Source of the DNA: Caulobacteraceae bacterium UBA3198
Lineage (GTDB): Bacteria > Pseudomonadota > Alphaproteobacteria > Caulobacterales > Caulobacteraceae
NCBI GenBank assembly: GCA_002363865.1
Contig: DEWY01000005.1
Coordinates: forward strand, 1-64,000
Length of the DNA stretch: 64,000 bases
Direction of reading: 5' to 3'
This document shows, one piece after another, positions 25,183 through 33,915 of this stretch. The position numbers were made by a program, and so were the translations under genes. Positions within the stretch are counted from its first letter, which is position 1. The number at the start of each line of letters is the position of its first letter. The notes below the pieces were generated by a model. It ran no database searches, was not told where the DNA came from, and saw only the letters and a list, made by a program, of their open reading frames with translations.

Positions 25183-26892
25183 TTGGCCAAGACGACACCT
25201 AGGGCGCCCTGGGCGCAGATTTGGGGCAAGGTTCCCGGCCTTCCGGTCCTGATCCTGGTGCTTGGCCTGGCGGCCACGGTCGCCGGCGGACTGGTGATCG
25301 AGCGCCTGGCCGAGGCCCGAGAACATCAGCGGTTCGACTCCCTGGTCGATCAGGCCAACGGCGCGATCGCTGACCGGCTGGCCACCTATGTGGCGGTGCT
25401 GCAGGCCAGCGCTGGCCTGTTCGCCGCCAGCGACCGGGTCGATCATGAAGAGTTCCAGAGCTTCGCCCAGCGGGTGGAGCTGACGAGGCGCTATCCGGGC
25501 ATCCAGGGCATCGGGTTTTCGGCCCGCATCCCAGAGGGCCGCGCCGAGACGCTGCAGGCGGATATGCGCGCCGGTGGCCGTCCCGACTTCACCCTCCAGC
25601 CACCGCTGGCCGGCGGCGCCGACGAGCGCCATGCGATCCTGTTCCTGGAGCCCGAGGACGAACGCAATCGCGCCGCCCTGGGCTTTGACATGTATGCCGA
25701 GCCGGTGCGCCGGGAAGCCATGGCCCGGGCCCGCGACACCGGCCAGGCGGCCATGTCGGGCAAGGTCCGCCTGGTTCAGGAAATCGACGAGGCGGCTCAG
25801 GCTGGATTTCTCATCTATGAGCCAGTCTATGCTGGGGGACGCGTGCCGCAGACCCTGGAGGCCCGACGTCAGGCGCTGATCGGCTACGTCTATGCGCCGT
25901 TCCGCGCCGGGGATCTGCTGCAGGCGGTCTTCGCCGCCATTTCGCACCGTCCCTACAGATACGCCGTCTATCATGGCCCCATCCGGTCGGAGAACCTGCT
26001 GTTCCGCTCAGATCCGGGGGCGGGTTGGGTGGACGTCGGCCCTCTGGAGGTCCGTCAGGTCGAGGTCGCCGGCGGCAACTGGAACGTGGTCTACCGCGCC
26101 GGGCCCGACTATGTGGCCAGTACGGCGCGGCAGCTGGTCTGGGTCTTTGTCTTAGGCGGCTGCCTGGCGACGGTGCTGGTGGCCGCGGCGACCTGGCGTC
26201 AGGGCATGGCGCGGATGGCCGCTGAGCGGGAAGTGGCCGCCCGCAAGGCTATTGAGGCCCGCCAGAAGCTGCTGCTCGACGAGCTGAACCACCGGGTAAA
26301 GAACACGCTCGCCACCGTCCAATCCATCGCCGCCCAGAGCCTGCGCGAGGCCAGCGACGTGGAGAGCGTCCGGGGCAATTTCGAGAACCGGCTGATCGCC
26401 CTGTCCCAGGCTCATAATCTGCTCACCCGGGACGGCTGGCGCGGCGCCAATCTGGCCGAGCTGGCCCTGACCGAGTTGCGTCCCTATTGCGACCCGGGCG
26501 CGGAGCGGATCGATCTGCAGGGCCCCGCCGTCTGGCTGGCGCCCAACACCGCCGTCGCCCTGGGCATGGCGTTGCACGAGCTGACCACCAATGCGGTCAA
26601 GTACGGGGCGCTATCTGATCCCAAGGGGCGGATCCTGCTCGACTGGTCGCTGGCCGAGCAGGGGACCGGCGACGAACGCCTGACCCTGCGCTGGCGGGAG
26701 GTGGACGGACCGCCAGTCGTCCCGCCCAGCCGGCGGGGATTTGGCACGCGGCTGATCGTCGGCGGCCTTGCTCATCAGCTGGACGGGCGGGTGGATCTCG
26801 ACTTCGCCCCCACGGGCGTCTGCTGCACGATCAGTTTCGACCTGCCGGCTCAACTTGGGGGCGAGATGCTCTCGGTCGGCGCGGCGACGTGA
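25183..26892 (+). CDS. CHASE-domain sensor histidine kinase of the HWE/HisKA_2 type
   Basis: A 569-residue membrane kinase with a TTG start. A membrane helix (about 18-39) is followed by an extracytoplasmic CHASE domain (about 70-290) and a second helix (316-336). The HWE-type dimerisation domain has His370 in LDELNHRVKN, and the HATPase has LHELTTNAVKYGAL and RRGFGTRLI. HWE kinases in alphaproteobacteria often feed the general stress response or unpaired regulators; no response regulator is adjacent. CHASE domains sense small molecules such as peptides or adenine derivatives, but the ligand here is unknown. A small DUF2171 gene follows by 56 bases. Confidence 0.9.
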   Translation: MAKTTPRAPWAQIWGKVPGLPVLILVLGLAATVAGGLVIERLAEAREHQRFDSLVDQANGAIADRLATYVAVLQASAGLFAASDRVDHEEFQSFAQRVELTRRYPGIQGIGFSARIPEGRAETLQADMRAGGRPDFTLQPPLAGGADERHAILFLEPEDERNRAALGFDMYAEPVRREAMARARDTGQAAMSGKVRLVQEIDEAAQAGFLIYEPVYAGGRVPQTLEARRQALIGYVYAPFRAGDLLQAVFAAISHRPYRYAVYHGPIRSENLLFRSDPGAGWVDVGPLEVRQVEVAGGNWNVVYRAGPDYVASTARQLVWVFVLGGCLATVLVAAATWRQGMARMAAEREVAARKAIEARQKLLLDELNHRVKNTLATVQSIAAQSLREASDVESVRGNFENRLIALSQAHNLLTRDGWRGANLAELALTELRPYCDPGAERIDLQGPAVWLAPNTAVALGMALHELTTNAVKYGALSDPKGRILLDWSLAEQGTGDERLTLRWREVDGPPVVPPSRRGFGTRLIVGGLAHQLDGRVDLDFAPTGVCCTISFDLPAQLGGEMLSVGAAT

Positions 26893-26948
26893 ACCTGCAG
26901 GCGGGTTGAGCCGTTCCCTGGTCTCCAGATTCACAAAGGAGACCACCC

Positions 26949-27185
26949 ATGATCCAAGCCTCTGAAATCAAGGAACACATGGAAGTCGTCGGCTCGGACG
27001 GCGGTCATGTCGGTCGGGTCGACCATGTCCTCGACACCGAGATCGAACTTGCCAAGTTCGACATGGGGGCTGGCCTAAAGCACCACATGATCCCGATGAC
27101 CTGGGTCGACCGGATCGCCGACGACAAGGTCTGCCTCAACTTGACGAAGGACGCCGCCAAGTCGTCCTGGCGCGAAAAGGCCTAA
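26949..27185 (+). CDS. DUF2171 domain-containing protein
   Basis: A 78-residue protein with the PRC-barrel-like pattern of DUF2171: MIQASEIKEHMEVVGSDGG, then VGRVDHV, then HMIPMTWVDRI and a final WREKA. These small proteins are widespread in alphaproteobacteria and often induced by stress; no biochemical role is established. An AAAGGAG sequence lies about 7 bases before the ATG. It could be expressed with the upstream kinase. A bidirectional hairpin terminator follows. Confidence 0.85.
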   Translation: MIQASEIKEHMEVVGSDGGHVGRVDHVLDTEIELAKFDMGAGLKHHMIPMTWVDRIADDKVCLNLTKDAAKSSWREKA

Positions 27186-27200
27186 GGGCCGGAAGATGAC

Positions 27201-27224
27201 GGCCCCTCCATCGCTGGAGGGGCC
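27201..27224. terminator. Bidirectional hairpin terminator
   Basis: A perfect 10-bp stem (GGCCCCTCCA / TGGAGGGGCC) with a TCGC tetraloop lies between the convergent DUF2171 and aminotransferase genes. There is no T-run, so it may work from both sides by stem strength or with Rho. Confidence 0.65.
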
Positions 27225-27230
27225 GACGTC

Positions 27231-28433
27231 CTATTTCACCGACGCGCAGAAGCGCTGGATGCGGCCGCAGGCGTCCTCCAGCACCGCATTGCTGGTGGCG
27301 TAGGAAATGCGGAAGAAGGGCGACAGGCCAAACGCCTCGCCAAACACCACCGCAACGCCCTCGGCCTCCAGCAACTCGTTGGCGAAGTCCTTATCCGAGC
27401 CGATGACATTGCCGCTGGGGGCGGTCTTGCCGATCAGGCCTTCACAGGACGGATAGACATAGAAGGCGCCCTCCGGCGTCGGGCACTTCAGGCCAGAGGC
27501 CTGGTTCAGCATCGAAACCACCAGATCGCGACGGCCCTGGAACAGCTTGGCGTTGGGCTTGATGAAGTCCTGCGGCCCGCTCAGGGCCTCCACCGCCGCC
27601 CACTGCGAGATCGAGCAGGGGTTGGAGGTGGACTGGCTCATCACCTTGGCCATCAGCTTGATCAGCGGCTCAGGCCCGGCGGCGTAGCCGATCCGCCAGC
27701 CGGTCATGGCGTAGGCCTTGGAAACCCCGTTCATGGTGAGCGTGCGGTCATAGAGGCCGGGCTCCACCTGGGCGATGGTCACAAACTCCATGTCATCGAA
27801 CAGCAGGTGCTCGTACATGTCGTCGGTGAGAATCCACACATCGGGGTGACGCATCAGCACGTCGGCCAGGGCCTTCAGCTCGGCCCGGGTATAGGCCGCG
27901 CCCGACGGGTTGGAGGGCGAGTTGAGGAAGACCCAGCGGGTCTTGGCTGTGATCGCCTTGTCCAGGTCCTCAGGGCGCAGCTTGAAGCCGCTCTCGGCGG
28001 TGGTGGGCGCGAACACCGGCGTGCCGCCGGCCAGCAGCACCATGTCGGGATAGCTGACCCAGTAGGGGGTCGGGATCACCACCTCGTCGCCGGGGTTCAG
28101 GGTCGCCATCATGGCGTTGAAGATCACCGGCTTACCGCCGGGCGAGACGTTCACCTGGCTGGTCTTGTAGGTCAGGCCGTTCTCGCGGGCGAACTTGGCG
28201 ACGATGGCCTCCTTCAGCTCAGGCACCCCGTCGACGGTGGTGTACTTGGTCTTGCCGTCTTGAATGGCCTTGATGGCCGCGTCCTTGATGTTCTGCGGCG
28301 TGTCGAAGTCGGGCTCTCCCGCCCCGAGGCTAATGATGTCGCGGCCCTGGGCTTTCAGTTCACGCGCCTTCTGGTCGGTCGCCATGGTGGCGGACGGCTT
28401 GACGCGGGCGAGCGTGGACGATTGCAGCGACAT
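27231..28433 (-). CDS. aspC: Aspartate aminotransferase-type PLP enzyme (class I)
   Basis: A 400-residue fold-type I aminotransferase. The PLP lysine is in NGVSKAYAMTGWRIGYA. The N-terminus has SLGAGEPDFDTP and the cofactor-binding SPSNPSG is present, all typical of the alphaproteobacterial aspartate/prephenate aminotransferase group (subgroup 1-beta). It makes aspartate from oxaloacetate and glutamate, and relatives also transaminate prephenate. The gene is single, ends at a strong hairpin, and is divergent from a small lipoprotein gene. Confidence 0.92.
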   Translation of the reverse strand: MSLQSSTLARVKPSATMATDQKARELKAQGRDIISLGAGEPDFDTPQNIKDAAIKAIQDGKTKYTTVDGVPELKEAIVAKFARENGLTYKTSQVNVSPGGKPVIFNAMMATLNPGDEVVIPTPYWVSYPDMVLLAGGTPVFAPTTAESGFKLRPEDLDKAITAKTRWVFLNSPSNPSGAAYTRAELKALADVLMRHPDVWILTDDMYEHLLFDDMEFVTIAQVEPGLYDRTLTMNGVSKAYAMTGWRIGYAAGPEPLIKLMAKVMSQSTSNPCSISQWAAVEALSGPQDFIKPNAKLFQGRRDLVVSMLNQASGLKCPTPEGAFYVYPSCEGLIGKTAPSGNVIGSDKDFANELLEAEGVAVVFGEAFGLSPFFRISYATSNAVLEDACGRIQRFCASVK

Positions 28434-28569
28434 GGGCGCAGACTCCCTTTGGAGCGGGTGGGGAAGGAGTGCGGGGTTTAACTTGAAGGCCCCTGCGCCG
28501 CAAACCCGCCCGGCGTCGGAACGTCAGTTAGGCTGGTCCGTTTGCACCGGAGCCACAGAAGGGGGCCCC

Positions 28570-28968
28570 ATGATCCGACCTGTCCTGATGCTCGCCCTGA
28601 CCGCATACATTGCCGCATGTGGAGCCGAAGAGCCCGCCGCGGCGCCGAAGCCTGTGGCTGCGCCCTCGAACGTGCCGCCCCAAGCCGCCGCGCCGGCCTA
28701 TGTGGGCCGGTGGGCGGCGACGCCTGATCTCTGCGCCGACGGCGCCTGGGTATTCCAGCGCGACGGCCTGAGCACGGCGGGCGAGGTGACCTGCGGCTTC
28801 GAGGGCGTCGCAGCCCTGGACGACGGCTATGAGATCGCCGCCACCTGCACCGCCCAGGCGCCGCCCCAGGCTCACCGCCTCAATCTCAGCCTCAGCGCCG
28901 ATGGACGGACCATGAGGGTGCGCGGCGGCCCCTTCGACGATCCGCCGCCGCTCAGCCGCTGCCCCTGA
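28570..28968 (+). CDS. Small putative lipoprotein
   Basis: A 132-residue protein with a lipoprotein signal peptide: the hydrophobic run LMLALTAYIAAC ends in the lipobox IAAC at about residue 17. A Pro/Ala-rich linker is followed by a compact domain with YVGRWAATPDLCADGAWVF and paired cysteines. The start at 28570 is set by the signal peptide; the reading frame is open much further upstream without signs of coding. No family name was recognised. It is probably attached to the outer or inner membrane. Confidence 0.7.
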   Translation: MIRPVLMLALTAYIAACGAEEPAAAPKPVAAPSNVPPQAAAPAYVGRWAATPDLCADGAWVFQRDGLSTAGEVTCGFEGVAALDDGYEIAATCTAQAPPQAHRLNLSLSADGRTMRVRGGPFDDPPPLSRCP

Positions 28969-29031
28969 TCGCCATGGCGGGCCAGGCGCCCCTGGCTTGA
29001 CCCGCGCGGCCGGATCGGCGAGGCGTGCGCC

Positions 29032-29760
29032 ATGCGCCGCCTGATCAGCTTCGTGACCAATATGGACGCGCGCGCCTGGCGGGGCGTGGCGGTCTCCTTC
29101 GTGCTGTTCGGCGGGGTGGGTCTCGTCTTCCTGTTCGGGGCCCAGGTGCTCGGCTTCAACGGCGAAGCCACCGTCGAGCACTGGCTGGGCATGGCCGCCC
29201 ACAGTCCCTGGGCTCTGCCGAGCGCCGTGGCGGCCTTCGCCATCCTGGCCTTTGTCGGCGTGCCGCAGTTCGTGCTGATCGCCGCCGCCGTGGTCGCCTT
29301 CGGCGCCTGGACCGGATTCGCCTATAGCTGGATCGGCACCATGGTCTCGGCCCTGGTGGGCTTTTACCTCGGCCGGCTGGCTGGGGCGCGGACCCTGGAC
29401 GCGTTCGCCGGCGAAGGGGTTCGCCAGTTCATGCGGCTGGTGGGGCGCAATGGCTTCTGGGCCAGCCTGATCGTGCGGCTGGTGCCCTCGGCCCCTTTTA
29501 TCGTCGTCAACATGGCCGCCGGCGTCACGCCGATGCGCCTGACCCACTTCGCCGCCGGAACCGCGCTCGGCATTATCCCCAAGATCGGCGTGACGGCGTT
29601 TGCCGGCAACACCATCGCCCAGGCCATGCGCGGGGGAGGGGCGGGCCACATCGCCCTGCTCGGCGCGATCGCGGCAGGCTGGATATTAATGGGCTGGTTC
29701 GCCCGCAAGTGGCTCAAGTCCCGTGAGGCGGCCGCTGGCGACGGCGCGCCTTCGGCTTGA
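29032..29760 (+). CDS. TVP38/TMEM64 (VTT-domain) membrane protein
   Basis: A 242-residue polytopic membrane protein with a VTT domain. The core includes FVGVPQFVLIAAAVVAFG, then GFYLGRLAG, and RLVPSAPFIVVNMAAGV, which carries the conserved Arg and Pro of the re-entrant region. Relatives (DedA and TVP38) are linked to lipid scrambling or undecaprenyl-phosphate and small-molecule transport. It has no operon partner; the leuA leader lies downstream. Confidence 0.88.
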   Translation: MRRLISFVTNMDARAWRGVAVSFVLFGGVGLVFLFGAQVLGFNGEATVEHWLGMAAHSPWALPSAVAAFAILAFVGVPQFVLIAAAVVAFGAWTGFAYSWIGTMVSALVGFYLGRLAGARTLDAFAGEGVRQFMRLVGRNGFWASLIVRLVPSAPFIVVNMAAGVTPMRLTHFAAGTALGIIPKIGVTAFAGNTIAQAMRGGGAGHIALLGAIAAGWILMGWFARKWLKSREAAAGDGAPSA

Positions 29761-29852
29761 AATCACGCAAGGTTCTTGCCGTCAGCGGGGCAATGGCGGC
29801 CTTTTAGCGCAAGACCGTTGCGGTCCAGCCGGTTCTTGAGTAGAAAACACCC

Positions 29853-29924
29853 ATGACCAACGGTTTCCACAGCCTGCTTCTTGGCCTTCCGCTGGGGCTT
29901 AGCCGCCCCTGGGCGCCCCTGTAG
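29853..29924 (+). CDS. leuL: leuA leader peptide (attenuation)
   Basis: A 23-codon open frame starts ATG ACC AAC GGT and ends at TAG. Eight of its 23 residues are Leu, with the core SLLLGLPLGL. It lies 90 bases upstream of the leuA ATG. After the stop come two hairpins, the second being terminator-like (29949-29976). The last codons (CCCCTG, 29916-29921) can pair with CAGGGG (29956-29961) in the 5' arm of that hairpin, giving a competing antiterminator. This is the layout of leucine attenuation: stalling at Leu codons exposes the antiterminator arm, while a ribosome reaching the stop covers it. Confidence 0.72.
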   Translation: MTNGFHSLLLGLPLGLSRPWAPL

Positions 29925-29948
29925 GCTTGCGCGAAACCTCGCGGAGCC

Positions 29949-29976
29949 GGGCGCTCAGGGGATGACCCCGCCGCCC
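29949..29976 (+). terminator. Attenuator hairpin upstream of leuA
   Basis: GGGCG-CTCA-GGGG-ATGA-CCCC-GC-CGCCC forms a two-part stem of nine G-C pairs with an internal loop, 38 bases before leuA. Only a weak pyrimidine run (GACCTTCCT) follows. Its 5' arm can instead pair with the end of the leader peptide frame, so it is read as the regulated terminator of a leucine attenuator. Confidence 0.6.
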
Positions 29977-30014
29977 GACCTTCCTAGAATGAGCTCCCGC
30001 GAAGAGATCCTGAC

Positions 30015-31589
30015 ATGACTTCCCAAGCTTCCAACGCCGCGTCTGAACGCGATCGCGTCATCATTTTCGACACCACCATGCGCGACGGCGAGCAGTCGCC
30101 CGGCGCCTCCATGTCCCTGGAGGAGAAGCTGGAGCTGGCCAAGATCCTCGAGGAGATGCGGGTCGACGTCATCGAGGCCGGCTTCCCCATCGCGTCGAAC
30201 GGCGACTTCGAGGCCGTGCGCCAGATCTCCGAGATCGTCACCGAGAGCACGATCTGCGGCCTGGCGCGGGCCGCGGCCATCGACATCGAGCGCTGCGCCG
30301 AGGCGATCCGCCCGGCCAAGCGCGGCCGCATCCACACCTTCCTGTCCACCAGCCCCTCGCACCGGGACCACATTCTGAAGATGAGCCAGGAGGACATCCT
30401 GGAGGCCATCACCCGCTCGGTGACCCATGCGCGGAACCTGTGCGACGACGTGGAATGGTCGGCCCAGGACGCCACCCGCACCGAACAGGACTTCCTGCGC
30501 CGCTGCGTCGAGGCCGCCATCAAGGCTGGGGCCAAGACGGTGAACATTCCCGACACGGTGGGCTATTCCTACCCGTCGGAATACGAGGCCATCTTCCGTG
30601 ACCTGGTGGAGAACGTCCCCGGCGTCGAGAACATCATCCTGTCCACCCACTGCCACAACGACCTGGGCCTGGCCGTGGCCAACAGCCTGGCCGGCGTGCA
30701 GGGCGGGGCGCGTCAGGTGGAGGTCGCGGTGAACGGCATCGGCGAGCGGGCCGGCAATGCGGCCCTGGAAGAAGTGGTCATGGCGCTGAAGGTGCGCGGC
30801 GATCGGCTGCCCTATTTCTCCGGCGCCGAGACCCAGCACATCACCCGGGCCAGCCGCTATGTCTCGGCCATCACCGGCTTCCCAGTGCAGTTCAACAAGG
30901 CCATCGTCGGCAAGAACGCCTTCGCCCATGAGAGCGGCATCCACCAGGACGGCATGCTGAAGGACCGGGGCACCTACGAGATCATGACGCCCGAAAGCGT
31001 CGGGCAGGGCGGCTCCAACCTGGTCATGGGCAAGCACTCCGGCCGCCACGCCTTCCGCGAAAAGCTGAAGGCGCTGGGCTATGAGCTGGGCCAGAACGCC
31101 CTGAACGAGGCCTTCCAGCGGTTCAAGGACCTGGCCGACAAGAAGAAGCACGTCTTCGACGACGACATCGTAGCCCTGGTGGACGACGCCCTGGCCTCCG
31201 GCGCCGACCGCATCCAGGTCAAGCAGCTGCGGGTGATCGCGGGCACCGAAGGCCCGCAGGAGGCCCACCTGACCGTGACGGTCGAGGGCGTCGAGCGCTC
31301 GGCCACGGCCACGGGCGACGGCCCCGTGGATGCGGTGTTCAACGCCATCCACGAGGTGGTGCCGCACACCGCCATCCTGCGCCTGTTCCAGGTGCATGCG
31401 GTCACTGAGGGCACCGACGCCCAGGCCCAGGTCTCGGTGCGGCTGGAGGAGGATGGCCGCATCGCCACGGGCCAGGCCGCCGACACCGACACCCTGACGG
31501 CCTCGGCCAAGGCCTATGTCAACGCGCTGAACAACCTCTTCGCGCGCAAGGAAAAGACCGCCCCCGACGCGATCGCCAGCGGGTTCTAG
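30015..31589 (+). CDS. leuA: 2-isopropylmalate synthase LeuA
   Basis: A 524-residue enzyme that condenses acetyl-CoA with 2-oxoisovalerate, the first committed step of leucine synthesis. The N-terminal TIM barrel shows FDTTMRDGEQSPGAS (metal and substrate site) and the metal ligands in STHCHNDLGLAVAN. A linker and a C-terminal LeuA-dimer regulatory domain (about 390-515) follow, where leucine feedback occurs. Length is normal for the long bacterial form. Expression is probably controlled by the leader peptide and hairpin upstream. The enzyme is cytoplasmic. Confidence 0.96.
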   Translation: MTSQASNAASERDRVIIFDTTMRDGEQSPGASMSLEEKLELAKILEEMRVDVIEAGFPIASNGDFEAVRQISEIVTESTICGLARAAAIDIERCAEAIRPAKRGRIHTFLSTSPSHRDHILKMSQEDILEAITRSVTHARNLCDDVEWSAQDATRTEQDFLRRCVEAAIKAGAKTVNIPDTVGYSYPSEYEAIFRDLVENVPGVENIILSTHCHNDLGLAVANSLAGVQGGARQVEVAVNGIGERAGNAALEEVVMALKVRGDRLPYFSGAETQHITRASRYVSAITGFPVQFNKAIVGKNAFAHESGIHQDGMLKDRGTYEIMTPESVGQGGSNLVMGKHSGRHAFREKLKALGYELGQNALNEAFQRFKDLADKKKHVFDDDIVALVDDALASGADRIQVKQLRVIAGTEGPQEAHLTVTVEGVERSATATGDGPVDAVFNAIHEVVPHTAILRLFQVHAVTEGTDAQAQVSVRLEEDGRIATGQAADTDTLTASAKAYVNALNNLFARKEKTAPDAIASGF

Positions 31590-31617
31590 GGGGCTCGCCG
31601 GCATCCGCCGGCGCCCC
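31590..31617 (+). terminator. Hairpin after leuA
   Basis: GGGGC-TC-GCCGGC-ATCC-GCCGGC-GCCCC folds into an 11-bp stem with a 2-base bulge and a tetraloop, directly at the leuA stop and ending 9 bases before the next gene. TGATTT follows instead of a full T-run. It probably gives partial termination between leuA and the transporter gene. Confidence 0.55.
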
Positions 31618-31626
31618 TGATTTCCC

Positions 31627-32508
31627 ATGCTCTGGATCGCCCTGACGATCGCGGCCGCGCCCCTGCAGGTGGCGCGCAACGCCCTGCAGCGCGGCCTCAT
31701 GGCCGAGGCTGGCCCATGGGGCGCGACCCTTGTCCGCTTCCTGTTCGGCCTGCCGTTCGCCCTGGCGATCTTCGCCGTCGTCGCGGTGCTGACTCCTGCG
31801 GCAGACCCTACCGCGACGCCCAGGTTCTGGGTCACGGTCAGCGCCGGGGCCCTGGGCCAGGTGCTGGCCACCGCCGCCCTGCTGGGCGCCATGAAGCGGT
31901 CCGGCTTCGCTGTGGCCACCTTCATGCAGCAGGCCTCCCTGCCGCTGGCCGCCCTGATGGGGCTGGCGTTGTTCGGGGATGAGATGGGCCTGCAGGCCTG
32001 GGCCGGCGTCGTCCTGACCACGGCGGGTCTGGCGGCCCTGTCGTGGCCGGGGCGTGTCGCGTCCCGCGAAGCCCTGGTGGGCAGCGCGCTTGGCCTCGCT
32101 TCGGGCGCCGCCTTCGCCGTGGCGCTGAACGGCTATCGTCAGGCCGGTCTCGCCCTGGAGCCGGACTATCCGATCTACGCCGCCACGGCCGCGGTCTGCG
32201 TCGCCCAGACCCTGCAGACGCTGTGCCTGGGGGCCTGGCTGGCGATCGCTCGCCCGCAGGCCTTGCGGGCCGTGGCGCGGGCCTGGCGGCCTTCCCTGGG
32301 CGCCGGCTTCTTCGGAGCGGCGGCCTCGGCGTGCTGGTTCTCGGCCCTGGCTCTGGCCCCGGCCGGAATGGTGCGGGCCGTCGGCGTCATCGAAGCGCCG
32401 ATCGCCGCGGCCGCCGGACGTCGTCTGTTCCAGGAGCAATTGAGCCTGCGCCAGATCCTGGCCGGCGCGGCCACGGCGCTTGGGGTGATTCTGACGGCCC
32501 TGGGCTAG
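31627..32508 (+). CDS. DMT-superfamily (EamA-like) transporter
   Basis: A 293-residue membrane protein with about ten hydrophobic helices in two EamA-like halves. Examples are ATLVRFLFGLPFALAI in the first half and a C-terminal half with MVRAVGVIEAPIAAAAG. This fits the drug/metabolite transporter superfamily; such proteins export amino acids or metabolites, but no substrate is evident. It begins 37 bases after leuA on the same strand, behind a hairpin, so partial co-transcription is possible and an amino-acid-related role can be entertained. Confidence 0.8.
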   Translation: MLWIALTIAAAPLQVARNALQRGLMAEAGPWGATLVRFLFGLPFALAIFAVVAVLTPAADPTATPRFWVTVSAGALGQVLATAALLGAMKRSGFAVATFMQQASLPLAALMGLALFGDEMGLQAWAGVVLTTAGLAALSWPGRVASREALVGSALGLASGAAFAVALNGYRQAGLALEPDYPIYAATAAVCVAQTLQTLCLGAWLAIARPQALRAVARAWRPSLGAGFFGAAASACWFSALALAPAGMVRAVGVIEAPIAAAAGRRLFQEQLSLRQILAGAATALGVILTALG

Positions 32509-32807
32509 ACCGACGCGCCGGTGGCGCGGCGCGGAGGCGGAGAATCGCCCCTCGGCTCGCCTGGAGCCCCCCGCGTCACGAACCCGCGCTGATCGCCTGA
32601 GAGTTGAATTTCGGGGTCCCTGCGGGGTTGCGGAACGCCGGTCTCAGGGGCTTGGGTGAATAAGCCTTGAAATCAACAAAGGGGCGGGGCACACGAACCA
32701 CAAGTCCTTCTCGCGACAGCCTGTTCCGCCCGTTCGCCCCCCGGCGCGCGACGGATCCGGATTTCGCCCGAGTCGCTCATTAAGCCCCCCAGTCATCAGG
32801 GCACTGC
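32509..32807. other. Upstream region of the mre operon
   Basis: This 299-base gap has no gene. A short GC-rich hairpin (CGCGCC/GGCGCG, 32514-32528) directly follows the transporter. The promoter of mreB must lie in the rest, but no convincing -35/-10 pair was recognised. Confidence 0.5.
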
Positions 32808-33851
32808 ATGATCTCGTCCCTCTTCGGCGCTATCTCGAACGACATCGCCATCGACCTCGGCACCGCCAACACCCTCATCTACATGAAGGGTAAGGGCATC
32901 GTGCTGAACGAACCCTCCGTGGTGGCGCTGCGAAATATCGGCGGCCGAAAGGTCGTCCATGCGGTGGGCATTGAGGCCAAGCAGATGCTGGGCCGTACGC
33001 CCGGCCACATGGAGGCCATCCGCCCCATGCGCGACGGGGTCATCGCCGACTTCGAAGTCGCCGAAGAGATGATCAAGTACTTCATCCGCAAGGTTCACAA
33101 CCGCAAGGGCTTCGTGAACCCCAAGGTCATCGTCTGCGTGCCGTCGGGCGCCACGGCGGTGGAGCGGCGCGCCATCAACGATTCCTGCCTGAACGCCGGC
33201 GGCCGCCGAGTCGGCCTGATCGACGAGCCCATGGCTGCGGCCATCGGCGCGGGCCTGCCGATCCATGAACCCACCGGCTCCATGGTGGTCGACATCGGCG
33301 GCGGCACCACCGAGGTGGCCGTGCTGTCCCTGTCTGGCATCGTCTATTCGCGCTCGGTCCGCGTCGGCGGCGACAAGATGGACGAGGCGATCATCTCCTA
33401 CATGCGCCGCAACCATAACCTGCTGATCGGCGAGACCACGGCCGAGCGGATCAAGAAGGAAATCGGCACCGCCCGGGCCCCGGCCGACGGCGAGGGCCTG
33501 TCCATCGAGGTCAAGGGCCGCGACCTGATGCAGGGCGTGCCGCGCGAAGTGCGCATCAGCGAAAAGCAGGCCTCCGACGCCCTGTCCGAGCCTGTCGGCC
33601 AGATTGTCGACGCGGTGAAGATGGCGCTGGAAGCCACGCCGCCGGAACTGGCCTCCGACATCGCCGACAAGGGCATCATGCTCACCGGCGGCGGCGCCCT
33701 GCTGCGGGGCCTGGACGCCGAGATCCGCGACCACACCGGCCTGCCGGTGACGGTGGCCGACGATCCCCTGTCCTGCGTCGCCCTGGGTTGCGGTAAGGTC
33801 CTGGAACATCCCAAGTGGATGAAGGGCGTTCTGGAATCCACCCTGGCCTAG
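32808..33851 (+). CDS. mreB: Rod-shape-determining actin homologue MreB
   Basis: A 347-residue bacterial actin. The phosphate-1 loop is in DIAIDLGTANTLIY, the phosphate-2 loop in MVVDIGGGTTEVAVLS, and the adenosine motif in GIMLTGGGALLRGLD. MreB forms antiparallel double filaments on the inner membrane and organises the elongation machinery for lateral wall growth. Length is canonical. It is first in the cluster mreB-mreC-mreD-mrdA-rodA, all on the plus strand with small gaps or overlaps. Confidence 0.98.
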   Translation: MISSLFGAISNDIAIDLGTANTLIYMKGKGIVLNEPSVVALRNIGGRKVVHAVGIEAKQMLGRTPGHMEAIRPMRDGVIADFEVAEEMIKYFIRKVHNRKGFVNPKVIVCVPSGATAVERRAINDSCLNAGGRRVGLIDEPMAAAIGAGLPIHEPTGSMVVDIGGGTTEVAVLSLSGIVYSRSVRVGGDKMDEAIISYMRRNHNLLIGETTAERIKKEIGTARAPADGEGLSIEVKGRDLMQGVPREVRISEKQASDALSEPVGQIVDAVKMALEATPPELASDIADKGIMLTGGGALLRGLDAEIRDHTGLPVTVADDPLSCVALGCGKVLEHPKWMKGVLESTLA

Positions 33852-33915
33852 GACTTGCTTAATCAAAGACCGTAAGGCCACAGCCCAATTGCCTCTGGCG
33901 GGGAGACGATCTTAG

